Shown: piece after piece, positions 52,288 to 60,255 of the stretch
Layout: every line of letters begins with the position of its first letter
Position numbering within the stretch: the first letter of the stretch is position 1
Assembly (NCBI RefSeq): GCF_900156745.1
Contig: NZ_LT707065.1
Span: 4,650,001 to 4,714,000 of the forward strand
Reading direction: 5' to 3'
From: Achromobacter sp. MFA1 R4
GTDB taxonomy: Bacteria; Pseudomonadota; Gammaproteobacteria; Burkholderiales; Burkholderiaceae_B
DNA: 64,000 bases
Translations under genes and position numbers: made by a program
Notes under the pieces: model-generated
What the model was told of the DNA's origin: nothing
What the model saw: only the letters and a program-made list of their open reading frames with translations
The model's database searches: none

Positions 52288-53550
52288 TCAGTGTTCGCTC
52301 AACTGCGCGATGATCTGCCGCGCCACGTCCGCCACCGACAGGCCGCCGTCCATCGCGGCGCGCTGCAGGCGTTCGTGGGCGGCCTGCTCGGTCAGGTCAT
52401 AGCGGCTGATCAGCAGCAGCTTGGCGCGGTCGATGCGCTTTCTTTCGTCCAGCGCGCCGCGCACGCTGGTCAGCGCGTCGTCGGCGCGCTGCATGCGCAG
52501 GGTCTGCTCGCGCATCATGTCCAGGATGGACCGTTCCAGCTCATTGCCCACGCCGTCTTCGGGCGGCACGTCCAGGATGCGGCTCTGTACGCTGAACACC
52601 AGGCTGGGCGCGCGGCCGCTGGCGTGGTCGGTGTAGCGGCTGAGCAATAGGCGGCGGTCGTCCAGTTCCTGGCGGGTCTCGGCGATGCGCCGGGCGCACT
52701 GCTGCGCCAGTTCCTGCGCCAGCTGCGTTTCCACGTTGCGCATGGCGTCGATGCGCGCCGTGCACAGGTCGAACCACAGCTCGGCCAGGCCGCCGTCGAC
52801 GCGTTGCGCGTCCGAGGTGTGCTGCGCCATGTCGCGCATGCGCTGCACCGGCTGGGCCTGCTGCTGCACCAGGTCCCAGGCCTGGAGCGGCGCGCCTTGC
52901 GCGTATTGGGAAAAGACGCCGAAGCTGCGCGCCTGGTTGGCCGCCAGGCCCAGCATGCGCGCCTTGCGCGCTTCGTCGAACCAGCCGGCGGTAAAGCCCA
53001 TCACGCCGCAGGCGCGCTCCTGGCCGCTCAGTTCCTTGCCCTGCATGAAATTCAACAGCGCCACCAGCAGGCGCGTGACGCCCGGGTCCAGCGACGAATC
53101 GGCGGCTTCGAACACCACCGCCAGCAGGCTGCCGATGACCAGCGTAAAGCGCACGTCGGCGTCTTCGACCGGCACGCGACGGTCGCGGACCGCGCGGCGC
53201 AGGCCGGGCAGTTCGTCCAGCCGCAAAAGCGCGTAGGCGATGCAATTGAGCAGGCGCGCCCGCCCGCTGCCGGCGGCAGGGTCCGCTTCAAGGCCGTCCA
53301 GAAAGGCGCGCACGTCGGCTTCCACGGCTTCGGCGTCGCTCGACAGGCTGGCGAGAGCGGGCTGCAGGCGGTCTTCGGCGCTGCACAGGGTCAGGTTGGA
53401 GTAGCCGCGCTCCTTCTGCAGGGCGTGAACCAGGGCGCTGATGCGCAGCACCAGATCGCAGGTGGCGGCCAGGGCTTCTAGGCCATGGAGCTCGCTGCGG
53501 CGGGCGGCGAGCAGGAAGCGCAGCGGCGGCGGCATGTGGCGTTCAGCCAT
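52288..53550 (-). CDS. nasR: NasR-type nitrate/nitrite-responsive antiterminator (NIT + ANTAR domains)
   Basis: 420 residues. The N-terminal NIT sensor domain (about 35-300) has ISALVHALQKERGYSNLTL and GVMGFTAGWFDEARKARML. The NIT fold binds nitrate or nitrite with paired arginines (R49 region, R-rich helices). After a helical linker the C-terminal ANTAR RNA-binding domain (about 345-415) shows RMQRADDALTSVRGALDERK and IDRAKLLLISRYDLTEQAAH. NasR binds leader RNA and prevents a terminator hairpin. A matching terminator stands in front of nirB, the first gene of this run. It follows cobA by 42 bases, which also hold a possible own promoter. Confidence 0.9.
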   Translation of the reverse strand: MAERHMPPPLRFLLAARRSELHGLEALAATCDLVLRISALVHALQKERGYSNLTLCSAEDRLQPALASLSSDAEAVEADVRAFLDGLEADPAAGSGRARLLNCIAYALLRLDELPGLRRAVRDRRVPVEDADVRFTLVIGSLLAVVFEAADSSLDPGVTRLLVALLNFMQGKELSGQERACGVMGFTAGWFDEARKARMLGLAANQARSFGVFSQYAQGAPLQAWDLVQQQAQPVQRMRDMAQHTSDAQRVDGGLAELWFDLCTARIDAMRNVETQLAQELAQQCARRIAETRQELDDRRLLLSRYTDHASGRAPSLVFSVQSRILDVPPEDGVGNELERSILDMMREQTLRMQRADDALTSVRGALDERKRIDRAKLLLISRYDLTEQAAHERLQRAAMDGGLSVADVARQIIAQLSEH

Positions 53551-53555
53551 CGGAA

Positions 53556-53584
53556 TCTCTATGCGGTGAAAAGCGCGATGTCAA
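53556..53584 (-). promoter_or_regulatory. Possible nasR promoter, near-leaderless
   Basis: On the minus strand TTGACA (53584-53579) is followed after 17 bases by TAGAGA (53561-53556). The start point would fall almost on the nasR ATG (53550), giving a leaderless or very short-leader mRNA. Confidence 0.45.
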
Positions 53585-53592
53585 TCGGAACC

Positions 53593-54369
53593 TCAGGCCA
53601 TGCGGCGCGGCAGCGGATCGGCGTCGGCCTTATCGTCCAGGAGGCCGAAGACCCGGCAGGCGGCGACCTCGCCGATGACCAGCACGGCGGGACTGCGCAA
53701 GCCGAAGGCCTGGGCGTCCCGGGCCATGCCGGCAAGCGTCGATGGACAGAGCCGCTGGCCGGGCAGGGAGGCGCGCTCGATCATGGCTACCGGCGTGTCG
53801 GGCGCCATGCCGGCGGCCAGCAATTGGCTGCTCATGTCATGCACCTTCGCCACGCCCATGTACACCACCAGGGTCGTGCCGCTGCGCGCCAGGCCCGACC
53901 AGTCGGGCGTCGCGCCGTCCTGGGAATGGGCCGTGATGAGTGTAACGCCCTGGGCCATGCCTCGCTGCGTCAGCGGAATGCCGGCAGAAGTGGCCGCGGC
54001 CAGCCCGGCGGTGATGCCGTTGACGATCTCGCAGGCGACGCCATGGTCGCTGAGCCACTGGGCTTCTTCGCCGCCTCGGCCGAAGATGCACGGGTCGCCG
54101 CCTTTCAGGCGCGCCACGCGCAGGCCCTGGCGCGCGTAGCGCAGCATCAGGCGTTGGATGAAGTCCTGCGGGGTGGAGCGGCAGCCGCCGCGCTTGCCCA
54201 CGCGCACGATGCGCGCCCGCGGGCAGTGTTGCAGGATCTGCGGGTTGACCAGGTCGTCGACCAGCACGACGTCGGCGCGGCCCAGGGCCTTGACCGCCTT
54301 GAGGGTCAGCAATTCCGGGTCGCCGGGACCGGCGCCGATCAGGGAGACGGTGGGGTTCAGGTCGGGCAT
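53593..54369 (-). CDS. cobA: Uroporphyrinogen-III C-methyltransferase
   Basis: 258 residues, a SUMT that makes precorrin-2 from uroporphyrinogen III with two SAM. Motifs are GAGPGDPELLTLKAVKAL near the N-terminus, then VLVDDLVNPQIL, ARLKGGDPCIFGRGGEEAQW and GITAGLAAATSAGIPLTQRG. It lacks the CysG dehydrogenase/chelatase part, so siroheme needs another protein elsewhere. Its place between the kinase-phosphatase gene and nasR in a nirBD run indicates siroheme supply for the nitrite reductase. Confidence 0.95.
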   Translation of the reverse strand: MPDLNPTVSLIGAGPGDPELLTLKAVKALGRADVVLVDDLVNPQILQHCPRARIVRVGKRGGCRSTPQDFIQRLMLRYARQGLRVARLKGGDPCIFGRGGEEAQWLSDHGVACEIVNGITAGLAAATSAGIPLTQRGMAQGVTLITAHSQDGATPDWSGLARSGTTLVVYMGVAKVHDMSSQLLAAGMAPDTPVAMIERASLPGQRLCPSTLAGMARDAQAFGLRSPAVLVIGEVAACRVFGLLDDKADADPLPRRMA

Positions 54370-54381
54370 GGGCGCCTCGGT

Positions 54382-56127
54382 TCAGGGGTTGAAGGCAAGA
54401 ATGACGATCACGATGGCCAGGACCAGGCACAGCCCTTTCCAGAAGGCCACCGGGTTGCGTTCCAGCAGGGGCAGGCGCTCGCCGCCGCGCACGTCCGCCG
54501 GATGGCGCAGGGCGTGCGTGAACTCGGAAAGCTCGGGCGTGCGCAGTTGTGGATCGGGATGCAGGGCGCGGCTGAGGACGCTGTCGACCCAGGCCGGGAT
54601 CTCCCGGTCGCGGTCCAGCACCGACACGTAGGCCAGGCGCAGTTGCGCGGCCCGGCTGCGCGCGCGGGCCACGTCGGCGCCATAGGGCAGGCGACCCGAC
54701 AGCATCTGGTACAGGATCGCGGCCAGCGAATAGATGTCCGAGCGTGTCGTGCCCGCTTCGCCCAGAAAGTACTCGGGCGCCGCGTATTGCGCGGTGCCCA
54801 GCACGGGCATGGGCTCGTCGCCGTCCGCGCCCCGTTCCTGGATCCCGGCGGTGCGGGCCGACCCCAGGTCGATGATCTTGGCCGTGCCGTCCGGTGTGAT
54901 GAGAATGTTGTCCGGGCGCAGGTCCTGATGCACGATCTCGAGCCGGTGAAAAGCCTGCAGGCCCCGCGCGATCTGCTCCACGATGGCGATTGCCGGCTCC
55001 AGCGCCGGGCGCGGGTTGGCGGCCATCCATTGCGTCAGCGTGCAGCCTGCGATGTATTCACTGACGGTGTAGAGCGAGCGGCGCGTGCGCGTGCGCGGCC
55101 AGGCGCGCACCACGTGGCGGCTGTCGATGCGGCGCGCAAGCCATTCCTCGGTCAGGAGGCGCTCCAGGTAGGCCGGATCGTGCCGCAGGTCCAGCGACGG
55201 TATCTTGATGACCACGGTGTCGCCGCTGTCGAGGTCCTCGGCCAGGTAGACGTGGCTGCGGCTGCTGGCGCGCAGTTCGTCCGTGATGCGAAAGCCTTCG
55301 AACACCTGGCCTACGTCCAGCAGGGGCGGACAGGGCAGGCTGCCGGAATACTGGGCCATTTCGCCGGCCTGGCGGGCGGGCAGGGCATCGACGCGCACGA
55401 TCTGCATCGTCAGGTTGTCGTCGCTGCCGCGTTCCAGGGCCAGCTGAACCAGGGTGCGGGCGGCATCGTCCAGGTGGTCGCCGTGGGCGGCGACGGCGTC
55501 GCGCAGGTCCTGATCCGTGACGTGTTCGTACACGCCGTCGGTCGCCAGCAGGAACACGTCGCCTGCTTCCACCGCCTGCGTGTGGTAGTCGATCTCCAGG
55601 TGCGGCGCCAGGCCCAGCGCGCGGCCCAGGTAGCTCTTGTCGTGGGCCACCCAGACGCGGTGGTCTTCGGTCAGTTGTTCCACGGCGCCGTCGCGCAGGC
55701 GGTAGATGCGCGCATCGCCGATGTGCAGGATGTGCGCGGTGGCGCCCTTGAGCACCATCACGCTCATCGTGCAGACGTAGCCGCTGTCCTGGTCCTGCCC
55801 ATGGCGCTGGCGGCTTTGCGAATGGAGCCACGCGTTGGCCGCGCTGAGCACCTTCTGGGCCGACTTCTTCACGGACCAGGTTTCCGGCGTGCAGTAGTAG
55901 TCTTCCAGGAAGCTCGCCACGGCGGTTTCGCTGGCGATGTGGCTGACGTTGCTGCTGCTGATGCCGTCGGCCAGCGCGATGGCGATGCCCTTGGCGCCCA
56001 GCAGCGGCTCGCCCGGCACGCACAAGCCGTGGAAGTCCTGGTTCACGGACTTGACCCCGGGATCGGTGTGCTGGCCCACCGCCACCTTCAGCGAGGCGGC
56101 GGGCGCGATGGGCGTAGGGCTGTCCAT
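54382..56127 (-). CDS. Bifunctional PP2C phosphatase / Ser-Thr protein kinase, C-terminally membrane anchored
   Basis: 581 residues from ATG 56127; no good ribosome site is visible and a TTG two codons earlier is possible. The N-terminal PP2C phosphatase (about 10-245) has IALADGISSSNVSHIASETA, HIGDARIYRLRDG and LLATDGVYEHV. The kinase domain (about 265-540) shows VVIKIPSLD, the catalytic loop IVHQDLRPDNILI and IDLGSAR in place of DFG. The glycine-rich loop (ELRASSRSHVYLAE) has lost its glycines, so activity is uncertain. One hydrophobic segment ends the protein. Such fusions occur in nitrate/nitrite assimilation operons of betaproteobacteria, presumably regulating transport or reductase. Confidence 0.88.
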   Translation of the reverse strand: MDSPTPIAPAASLKVAVGQHTDPGVKSVNQDFHGLCVPGEPLLGAKGIAIALADGISSSNVSHIASETAVASFLEDYYCTPETWSVKKSAQKVLSAANAWLHSQSRQRHGQDQDSGYVCTMSVMVLKGATAHILHIGDARIYRLRDGAVEQLTEDHRVWVAHDKSYLGRALGLAPHLEIDYHTQAVEAGDVFLLATDGVYEHVTDQDLRDAVAAHGDHLDDAARTLVQLALERGSDDNLTMQIVRVDALPARQAGEMAQYSGSLPCPPLLDVGQVFEGFRITDELRASSRSHVYLAEDLDSGDTVVIKIPSLDLRHDPAYLERLLTEEWLARRIDSRHVVRAWPRTRTRRSLYTVSEYIAGCTLTQWMAANPRPALEPAIAIVEQIARGLQAFHRLEIVHQDLRPDNILITPDGTAKIIDLGSARTAGIQERGADGDEPMPVLGTAQYAAPEYFLGEAGTTRSDIYSLAAILYQMLSGRLPYGADVARARSRAAQLRLAYVSVLDRDREIPAWVDSVLSRALHPDPQLRTPELSEFTHALRHPADVRGGERLPLLERNPVAFWKGLCLVLAIVIVILAFNP

Positions 56128-56140
56128 GCGCAAGAGGCGA

Positions 56141-56953
56141 TCAGACGAAGCGGCGCTTGGGCGCGGTCTTCATGTGCGTCGTGTAGAGCGTCAGGCCCGT
56201 CAGCGAGATGCCGCCGATCAGGTTGCCCAGCACGACCGGGATTTCGTTCCAGATCATGTAGTCCATGATCGAGAAGTTGCCGCCCATGATCATCGCGGAC
56301 GGGAACAGGAACATGTTGACGATGGAGTGCTCGAAACCCATCGCGAAGAACAGCATGACTGGCATCCACATCGCGATCACCTTGCCGCTGACCGTCGTGG
56401 AGATCATGGCCCCGACCACGCCCAGCGACACCATCCAGTTGCAGAGCACGCCGCGGATGAAGATGGTCAGCATGCCGCCCGCGCCGTATTCCTTGTAGCC
56501 CAGCGTGCGGTTTTCGCCGATGTGCGAGATGACCTGTCCGACCTTGTTGGGCGGCACCGAGAAGCCGTAGGTGAAGACGATGGCCATCAGGACGGCGACG
56601 GTCAGCGCGCCCAGGAAATTGCCCACGAAGACCAGCCCCCAGTGCTTGAGGATGCCGCCCACCGTGACGCCCGGGCGCTTGTCAAAGAGCGCCAGCGGCG
56701 TCAGCACGAAAACGCCGGTCAGCAGGTCAAAGCCCATCAGGTACAGGATGCAGAAGCCGACCGGAAAGAGCGCCGCGCCCAGGATGGGCGATTCGGTCTG
56801 CACCGTGACGGTGACGGCGAAGACCGCGGCGATCGCCAGGATGGCGCCGGCCATGAAGGCGCGTATCAGGACGTCGCGGGTCGCCATGTAGAGCTTGGAT
56901 TCGCCCGCATCCACCATCTTGGTGACGAACTCGGAGGGAGCTAGGTAGGACAT
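56141..56953 (-). CDS. nirC: Formate/nitrite transporter (NirC/FocA family)
   Basis: 270 residues with six membrane helices. Family marks are the N-terminal PSEFVTKMVDAGESKLYM, the pore segments GVLCNWMVSLGVVGAMIST and FFAMGFEHSIVNMFL with its central histidine, and NLIGGISLTGLTLYTTHMK near the end. It forms a pentameric channel for nitrite or formate. Position after nirBD and before the kinase-phosphatase gene indicates nitrite uptake for assimilation, or export of toxic excess. Confidence 0.93.
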   Translation of the reverse strand: MSYLAPSEFVTKMVDAGESKLYMATRDVLIRAFMAGAILAIAAVFAVTVTVQTESPILGAALFPVGFCILYLMGFDLLTGVFVLTPLALFDKRPGVTVGGILKHWGLVFVGNFLGALTVAVLMAIVFTYGFSVPPNKVGQVISHIGENRTLGYKEYGAGGMLTIFIRGVLCNWMVSLGVVGAMISTTVSGKVIAMWMPVMLFFAMGFEHSIVNMFLFPSAMIMGGNFSIMDYMIWNEIPVVLGNLIGGISLTGLTLYTTHMKTAPKRRFV

Positions 56954-57003
56954 GTTGTTTCCTGTTGCTGTGCTGATGTTTGAAAAGAATCCGGTGGCGC
57001 CCG

Positions 57004-57354
57004 TCAGGCGATTTCCACCGCGTCGCCGTTAAAGCGCGCCTGCCACGTCCGCAAGCGTTGGTCGGGGTACTGCACGCAGCTCCCGTCCGCCAGGCGGAAG
57101 TGCTGCTTATAGAGGGGAGACGCCACGACCACGTCGCCGGCGAGCTGGCCGACGATGCCCCGGCCGATGACGTTGGCGCCGGATTTCGGATCGCGGTTGG
57201 ACACGGCGTAAAGGGTCTGGCCTTCGGCGTCCGGCAGGTAGAACAGGGCGACCTGGGCGCCGTCCACCAGCGCGACGACGCCGGAGTTGGCCACCAGGTC
57301 CTGGCGGTGGCAGGCGTGGCGCCAGGCCTGCGTTTCAGCGTTGTGTGCGGACAT
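57004..57354 (-). CDS. nirD: Assimilatory nitrite reductase small subunit
   Basis: 116 residues of the Rieske-like NirD fold: WRHACHRQDLVANSGVVALV, FYLPDAEGQTLYAVSNRDPK, VIGRGIVGQLAGDVVVASPL and a tail ending DGDAVEIA-like. The paired Cys-His ligands of true Rieske proteins are not present, as in other NirD, so it has no cluster of its own. It starts one base inside the nirB stop (TGATG), so translation is coupled to the large subunit. Confidence 0.93.
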   Translation of the reverse strand: MSAHNAETQAWRHACHRQDLVANSGVVALVDGAQVALFYLPDAEGQTLYAVSNRDPKSGANVIGRGIVGQLAGDVVVASPLYKQHFRLADGSCVQYPDQRLRTWQARFNGDAVEIA

Positions 57355-59915
57355 CAGGCGATCTCCTCGGCAATCGGGATGACGCGCTGGGCGGCGCGCG
57401 CCGGGGCCGGCCGGGGCTGGCCGCGTTCCTGCACGAACTGGATGTCGGGGTCGCCCTGGCTGTCGTTGACGAAGGTGCGGAAGCGCTTGAGCTTTTCCGG
57501 GTCGCTCAGGGCGTTGGCCCATTCGCATTCGTAGCGGTCCACCACCAGTTGCATCTGCGCCTCCAGTTCGGCGGCCAGGCCCAGGCTGTCCTCGATCACG
57601 ACCTGCTTCAGGTAGTCCAGGCCGCCTTCCAGCGATTCGCGCCACACGGACGTGCGCTGCAGCTTGTCGGCCGTGCGGATGTAGAACATCAGCAGGCGGT
57701 CGATGTAGCGGATGAGGGTGGCGTCGTCCAGGTCGGTGGCGAACAGTTCGGCGTGGCGCGGACGCATGCCGCCGTTGCCGCACACGTACAGGTTCCACCC
57801 GTTTTCGGTGGCGATCACGCCGATGTCCTTGCTTTGCGCCTCGGCGCATTCGCGGGTGCAGCCGGACACGGCGAACTTCAGCTTGTGGGGCGCGCGCAGG
57901 CCCTTGTAGCGATGCTCGATGTCCAGCGCCATCTTCACGCTGTCCTGCACGCCGTAGCGGCACCACGTGCTGCCGACGCAGGACTTCACGGTGCGCGTGG
58001 ACTTGCCGTAGGCATGGCCGGTCTCAAAGCCCGCGGCGATCAGTTCCGACCAGATGGACGGCAACTCGTGCAATTGCGCGCCGAAGAGGTCGATGCGCTG
58101 GCCGCCGGTGACCTTGACGTACAGCTTGTACTTCTTGGCCACGGCGCCGATCGCGATCAGGCCGTCGGGCGTGACCTCGCCGGCGGGCATGCGCGGCACG
58201 ACCGAATAGGTGCCGTTCTTCTGCATGTTGGCCATGAAGGTGTCGTTGGTGTCTTGCAGCGGCACCAGATGCGGGTCCTGGATGGGGCGGTTCCAGCAGG
58301 ACGCCAGGATGCTGCCCACGGCGGGTTTGCAGATCTCGCAACCCACGTGGCCGCGTCCGTGGCTGGCCAGCAGTTCCTCGAAGGTCTCGATACCGCCCAC
58401 GCGCACGATCGCATACAGCTCCTGGCGGGTATAGGCGAAGTGTTCGCACAGGCTCTTGTCCACCGCGACGCCGCGGCTGGCGAGTTCGTGTTCGACCACC
58501 TGCTTGAGCAGGCCGGCGCAGCCGCCGCAGCCCGAGGCCGCCTTGGTGCAAGCCTTGACGCTGCCCAGGTCCGTACAGCCGCCGTCGATGGCGTCGCAGA
58601 CGGCGCCCTTGCTGACGTTGTGGCAGGAGCAGATGGTGGCGGTGGCGGGCAACGCGTCCACGCCCAGCAGCGGCGCGCCCTGGCCTTGCGGCAGGATCAG
58701 GCTGGACGGGTCCGCGGGCGGCGCGATGCCGTTCTGCGCGTATTGCAGCAGGGTGTCGTAGTAGCTGTTGTCGCCCACCAGGACCGCGCCCAGCACGCGC
58801 TTGCCGTCGCCGGAGACGACCAGGCGGCGGTAGCTGGAACCGGCCTCGTCGATGTAACGGTAGCTGCGCGAGCCGGGCGTCGCGCCGTGCGCGTCGCCGA
58901 TCGAACCGACGTCCACGCCCAGCAGCTTGAGCTTGGTGGACATGTCCGCGCCCGAGAAGGGCTGCTCGGGCGCGCCGCAGAGATCGGCGGCGACGATGCG
59001 GGCCATCTGGTAGCCCGGCGCGACCAAGCCGAAGATGGTGCCGTTCCACGACGCGCATTCGCCGATGGCGTAGATGTTGGCGTCGCTGGTGAGGCAGCGC
59101 TCGTCGATGGCGACGCCGCCGCGCTCGGCCAGCGCCAGCCCGGCCTTGCGCGCCAGGAACACCTGCGGGCGGATGCCGGCCGAAAACACGATCAGGTCGG
59201 TTTCCAGCGGCGCGCCTTCGGCAAAGCGCATGCGGTAGCGGTACTGCGTGCCGGGCTTGATGTCCTGCGTGGCGCGCGACAGATGCACGCCCACGCCCAG
59301 CGCCTCGATGCGCGCCTTGAGCGCCGCGCCGCCGGCGTCGTCCAGTTGCACGGGCATCAGGCGCGGTGCGAACTCCACCACGTGGGCTTCCAGGTTCAGC
59401 GACTTGAGCGCATTGGCCGCTTCCAGCCCCAGCAGGCCGCCGCCCACGACCACGCCGCGCCGCGCCCCGCTGGCCGCCTCGCGGATCAGGTCCAGGTCGT
59501 CGATGCTGCGGTACACCAGCCGCGACGTGCCCTCGGCGCCCGCGATCGGCGGCACGAAGGGATAGGAGCCCGTCGCCAGCACCAGCTTGTCATAGGCGGT
59601 GCGGCCGTTGGCGGTGATGACCTCCTGCGCGTGGCGGTCGATCTCCAGTACGGGTTCGCCCAGGCGCAGGCTCACGCCCTCCTGTTCATAGAGCGAAGCC
59701 TCGCCCAGCGCCATGGATTCGGCGTCGCGGCCGTTGAGATATTCGGACAGGTGGACGCGGTCGTAGGCGCGGCGGGTCTCTTCGCCAAAAACGGTGATGC
59801 GATAGCGCTCGAGGGCGCCGCGGGCGATCAATTGCTCGACGCAATGATGGCCCACCATGCCGTTGCCGATGACAATCAGCGTCTGCAAGGAATCGGATGT
59901 GGCCGCTGCATTCAT
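57354..59915 (-). CDS. nirB: NADH-dependent assimilatory nitrite reductase large subunit
   Basis: 853 residues from ATG 59915, with GGGGAAA upstream. It reduces nitrite to ammonia in the cytoplasm. The FAD/NADH module (about 1-420) has IVIGNGMVGHHCVEQL and GVVVGGGLLGLEAANAL. A bacterioferritin-associated-ferredoxin-like 2Fe-2S domain has CSCHNVSKGAVCDAI and ASGCGGC. The siroheme/4Fe-4S part has SCVGSTWCRYG and AVSGCTRECAEAQ with the four cluster cysteines. Length equals E. coli NirB. First gene of the cluster, behind a sigma54 promoter and an attenuator. Confidence 0.96.
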   Translation of the reverse strand: MNAAATSDSLQTLIVIGNGMVGHHCVEQLIARGALERYRITVFGEETRRAYDRVHLSEYLNGRDAESMALGEASLYEQEGVSLRLGEPVLEIDRHAQEVITANGRTAYDKLVLATGSYPFVPPIAGAEGTSRLVYRSIDDLDLIREAASGARRGVVVGGGLLGLEAANALKSLNLEAHVVEFAPRLMPVQLDDAGGAALKARIEALGVGVHLSRATQDIKPGTQYRYRMRFAEGAPLETDLIVFSAGIRPQVFLARKAGLALAERGGVAIDERCLTSDANIYAIGECASWNGTIFGLVAPGYQMARIVAADLCGAPEQPFSGADMSTKLKLLGVDVGSIGDAHGATPGSRSYRYIDEAGSSYRRLVVSGDGKRVLGAVLVGDNSYYDTLLQYAQNGIAPPADPSSLILPQGQGAPLLGVDALPATATICSCHNVSKGAVCDAIDGGCTDLGSVKACTKAASGCGGCAGLLKQVVEHELASRGVAVDKSLCEHFAYTRQELYAIVRVGGIETFEELLASHGRGHVGCEICKPAVGSILASCWNRPIQDPHLVPLQDTNDTFMANMQKNGTYSVVPRMPAGEVTPDGLIAIGAVAKKYKLYVKVTGGQRIDLFGAQLHELPSIWSELIAAGFETGHAYGKSTRTVKSCVGSTWCRYGVQDSVKMALDIEHRYKGLRAPHKLKFAVSGCTRECAEAQSKDIGVIATENGWNLYVCGNGGMRPRHAELFATDLDDATLIRYIDRLLMFYIRTADKLQRTSVWRESLEGGLDYLKQVVIEDSLGLAAELEAQMQLVVDRYECEWANALSDPEKLKRFRTFVNDSQGDPDIQFVQERGQPRPAPARAAQRVIPIAEEIA

Positions 59916-59953
59916 GGGATTTCCCCGGGCTTGGATGTCGGTTTTCAGAAGAC

Positions 59954-59986
59954 AAAAGGCGCCCTGGACCTTGCGGTCGGGGCGCC
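59954..59986 (-). terminator. Intrinsic terminator in the nirB leader (attenuator)
   Basis: Read on the minus strand, GGCGCCC and GGGCGCC enclose an inner stem GACC-GCAA-GGTC, followed directly by TTTT. It lies 39 bases before the nirB start and would stop transcription unless an antiterminator acts. NasR is encoded in the same cluster. Confidence 0.8.
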
Positions 59987-60013
59987 ATTGCCGGTACTGC
60001 TCGAATTGTCTTG

Positions 60014-60029
60014 GCGGGTTCGCACCCGC
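60014..60029 (-). promoter_or_regulatory. Leader hairpin at the nirB transcript 5' end
   Basis: GCGGGT-GCGA-ACCCGC on the minus strand forms a six-pair stem with a tetraloop, or five pairs with hexaloop TGCGAA. It is placed right after the predicted start of transcription, where ANTAR proteins bind. The hexaloop has G at position 4 but T rather than A at position 1. Confidence 0.5.
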
Positions 60030-60040
60030 ACACGACATAT

Positions 60041-60059
60041 CAAGCAAAGTCCATGCCAG
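60041..60059 (-). promoter_or_regulatory. Sigma54 (RpoN) promoter of the nirB operon
   Basis: Minus strand CTGGCATGGACTTTGCTTG matches TGGCAC-N5-TTGC well: GG and GC are exactly ten bases apart as required for the -24/-12 elements. Predicted start of transcription is near 60032, leaving a leader of about 117 bases with a hairpin and a terminator. Confidence 0.75.
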
Positions 60060-60135
60060 GAATGTCGAAAGGCGATGTTGCGGCCGGGTTTCCCTTGCGA
60101 TTCATAGGGAAGGACGGGGGCGGCAGCCCCTCACG

Positions 60136-60149
60136 GCCCCTTGCGGGGC
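60136..60149 (-). terminator. Hairpin downstream of the LysR gene
   Basis: GCCCC-GCAA-GGGGC on the minus strand forms a five-pair stem with a stable tetraloop, between the LysR stop and the nirB promoter. It may shield the nirB control region from LysR read-through. No U-tract. Confidence 0.35.
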
Positions 60150-60202
60150 GGCGGCCGCGGCCCGCTCGGATGCTTCGTATCGGTGCATATCCGTGTGCGG
60201 CC

Positions 60203-60219
60203 TGCACCCGTTTGGCGCA
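60203..60219. promoter_or_regulatory. NtrC-like enhancer site
   Basis: TGCACC-N5-GGCGCA is a 17-base dyad differing from the NtrC consensus TGCACC-N5-GGTGCA at one base. It stands about 170-187 bases upstream of the predicted nirB start point, a usual enhancer distance for sigma54 promoters. Confidence 0.6.
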
Positions 60220-60255
60220 CCGCAACATCACGGCGGGCCGCCGCGATGGCCGGTT

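Noticed and set aside
53485-56268. 927-codon plus-strand frame across cobA and the kinase-phosphatase gene
   Set aside because: It crosses two well-supported minus-strand genes and has no recognisable domain.
57345-60107. 920-codon plus-strand frame opposite nirB
   Set aside because: Antisense shadow; nirB has all cofactor motifs.
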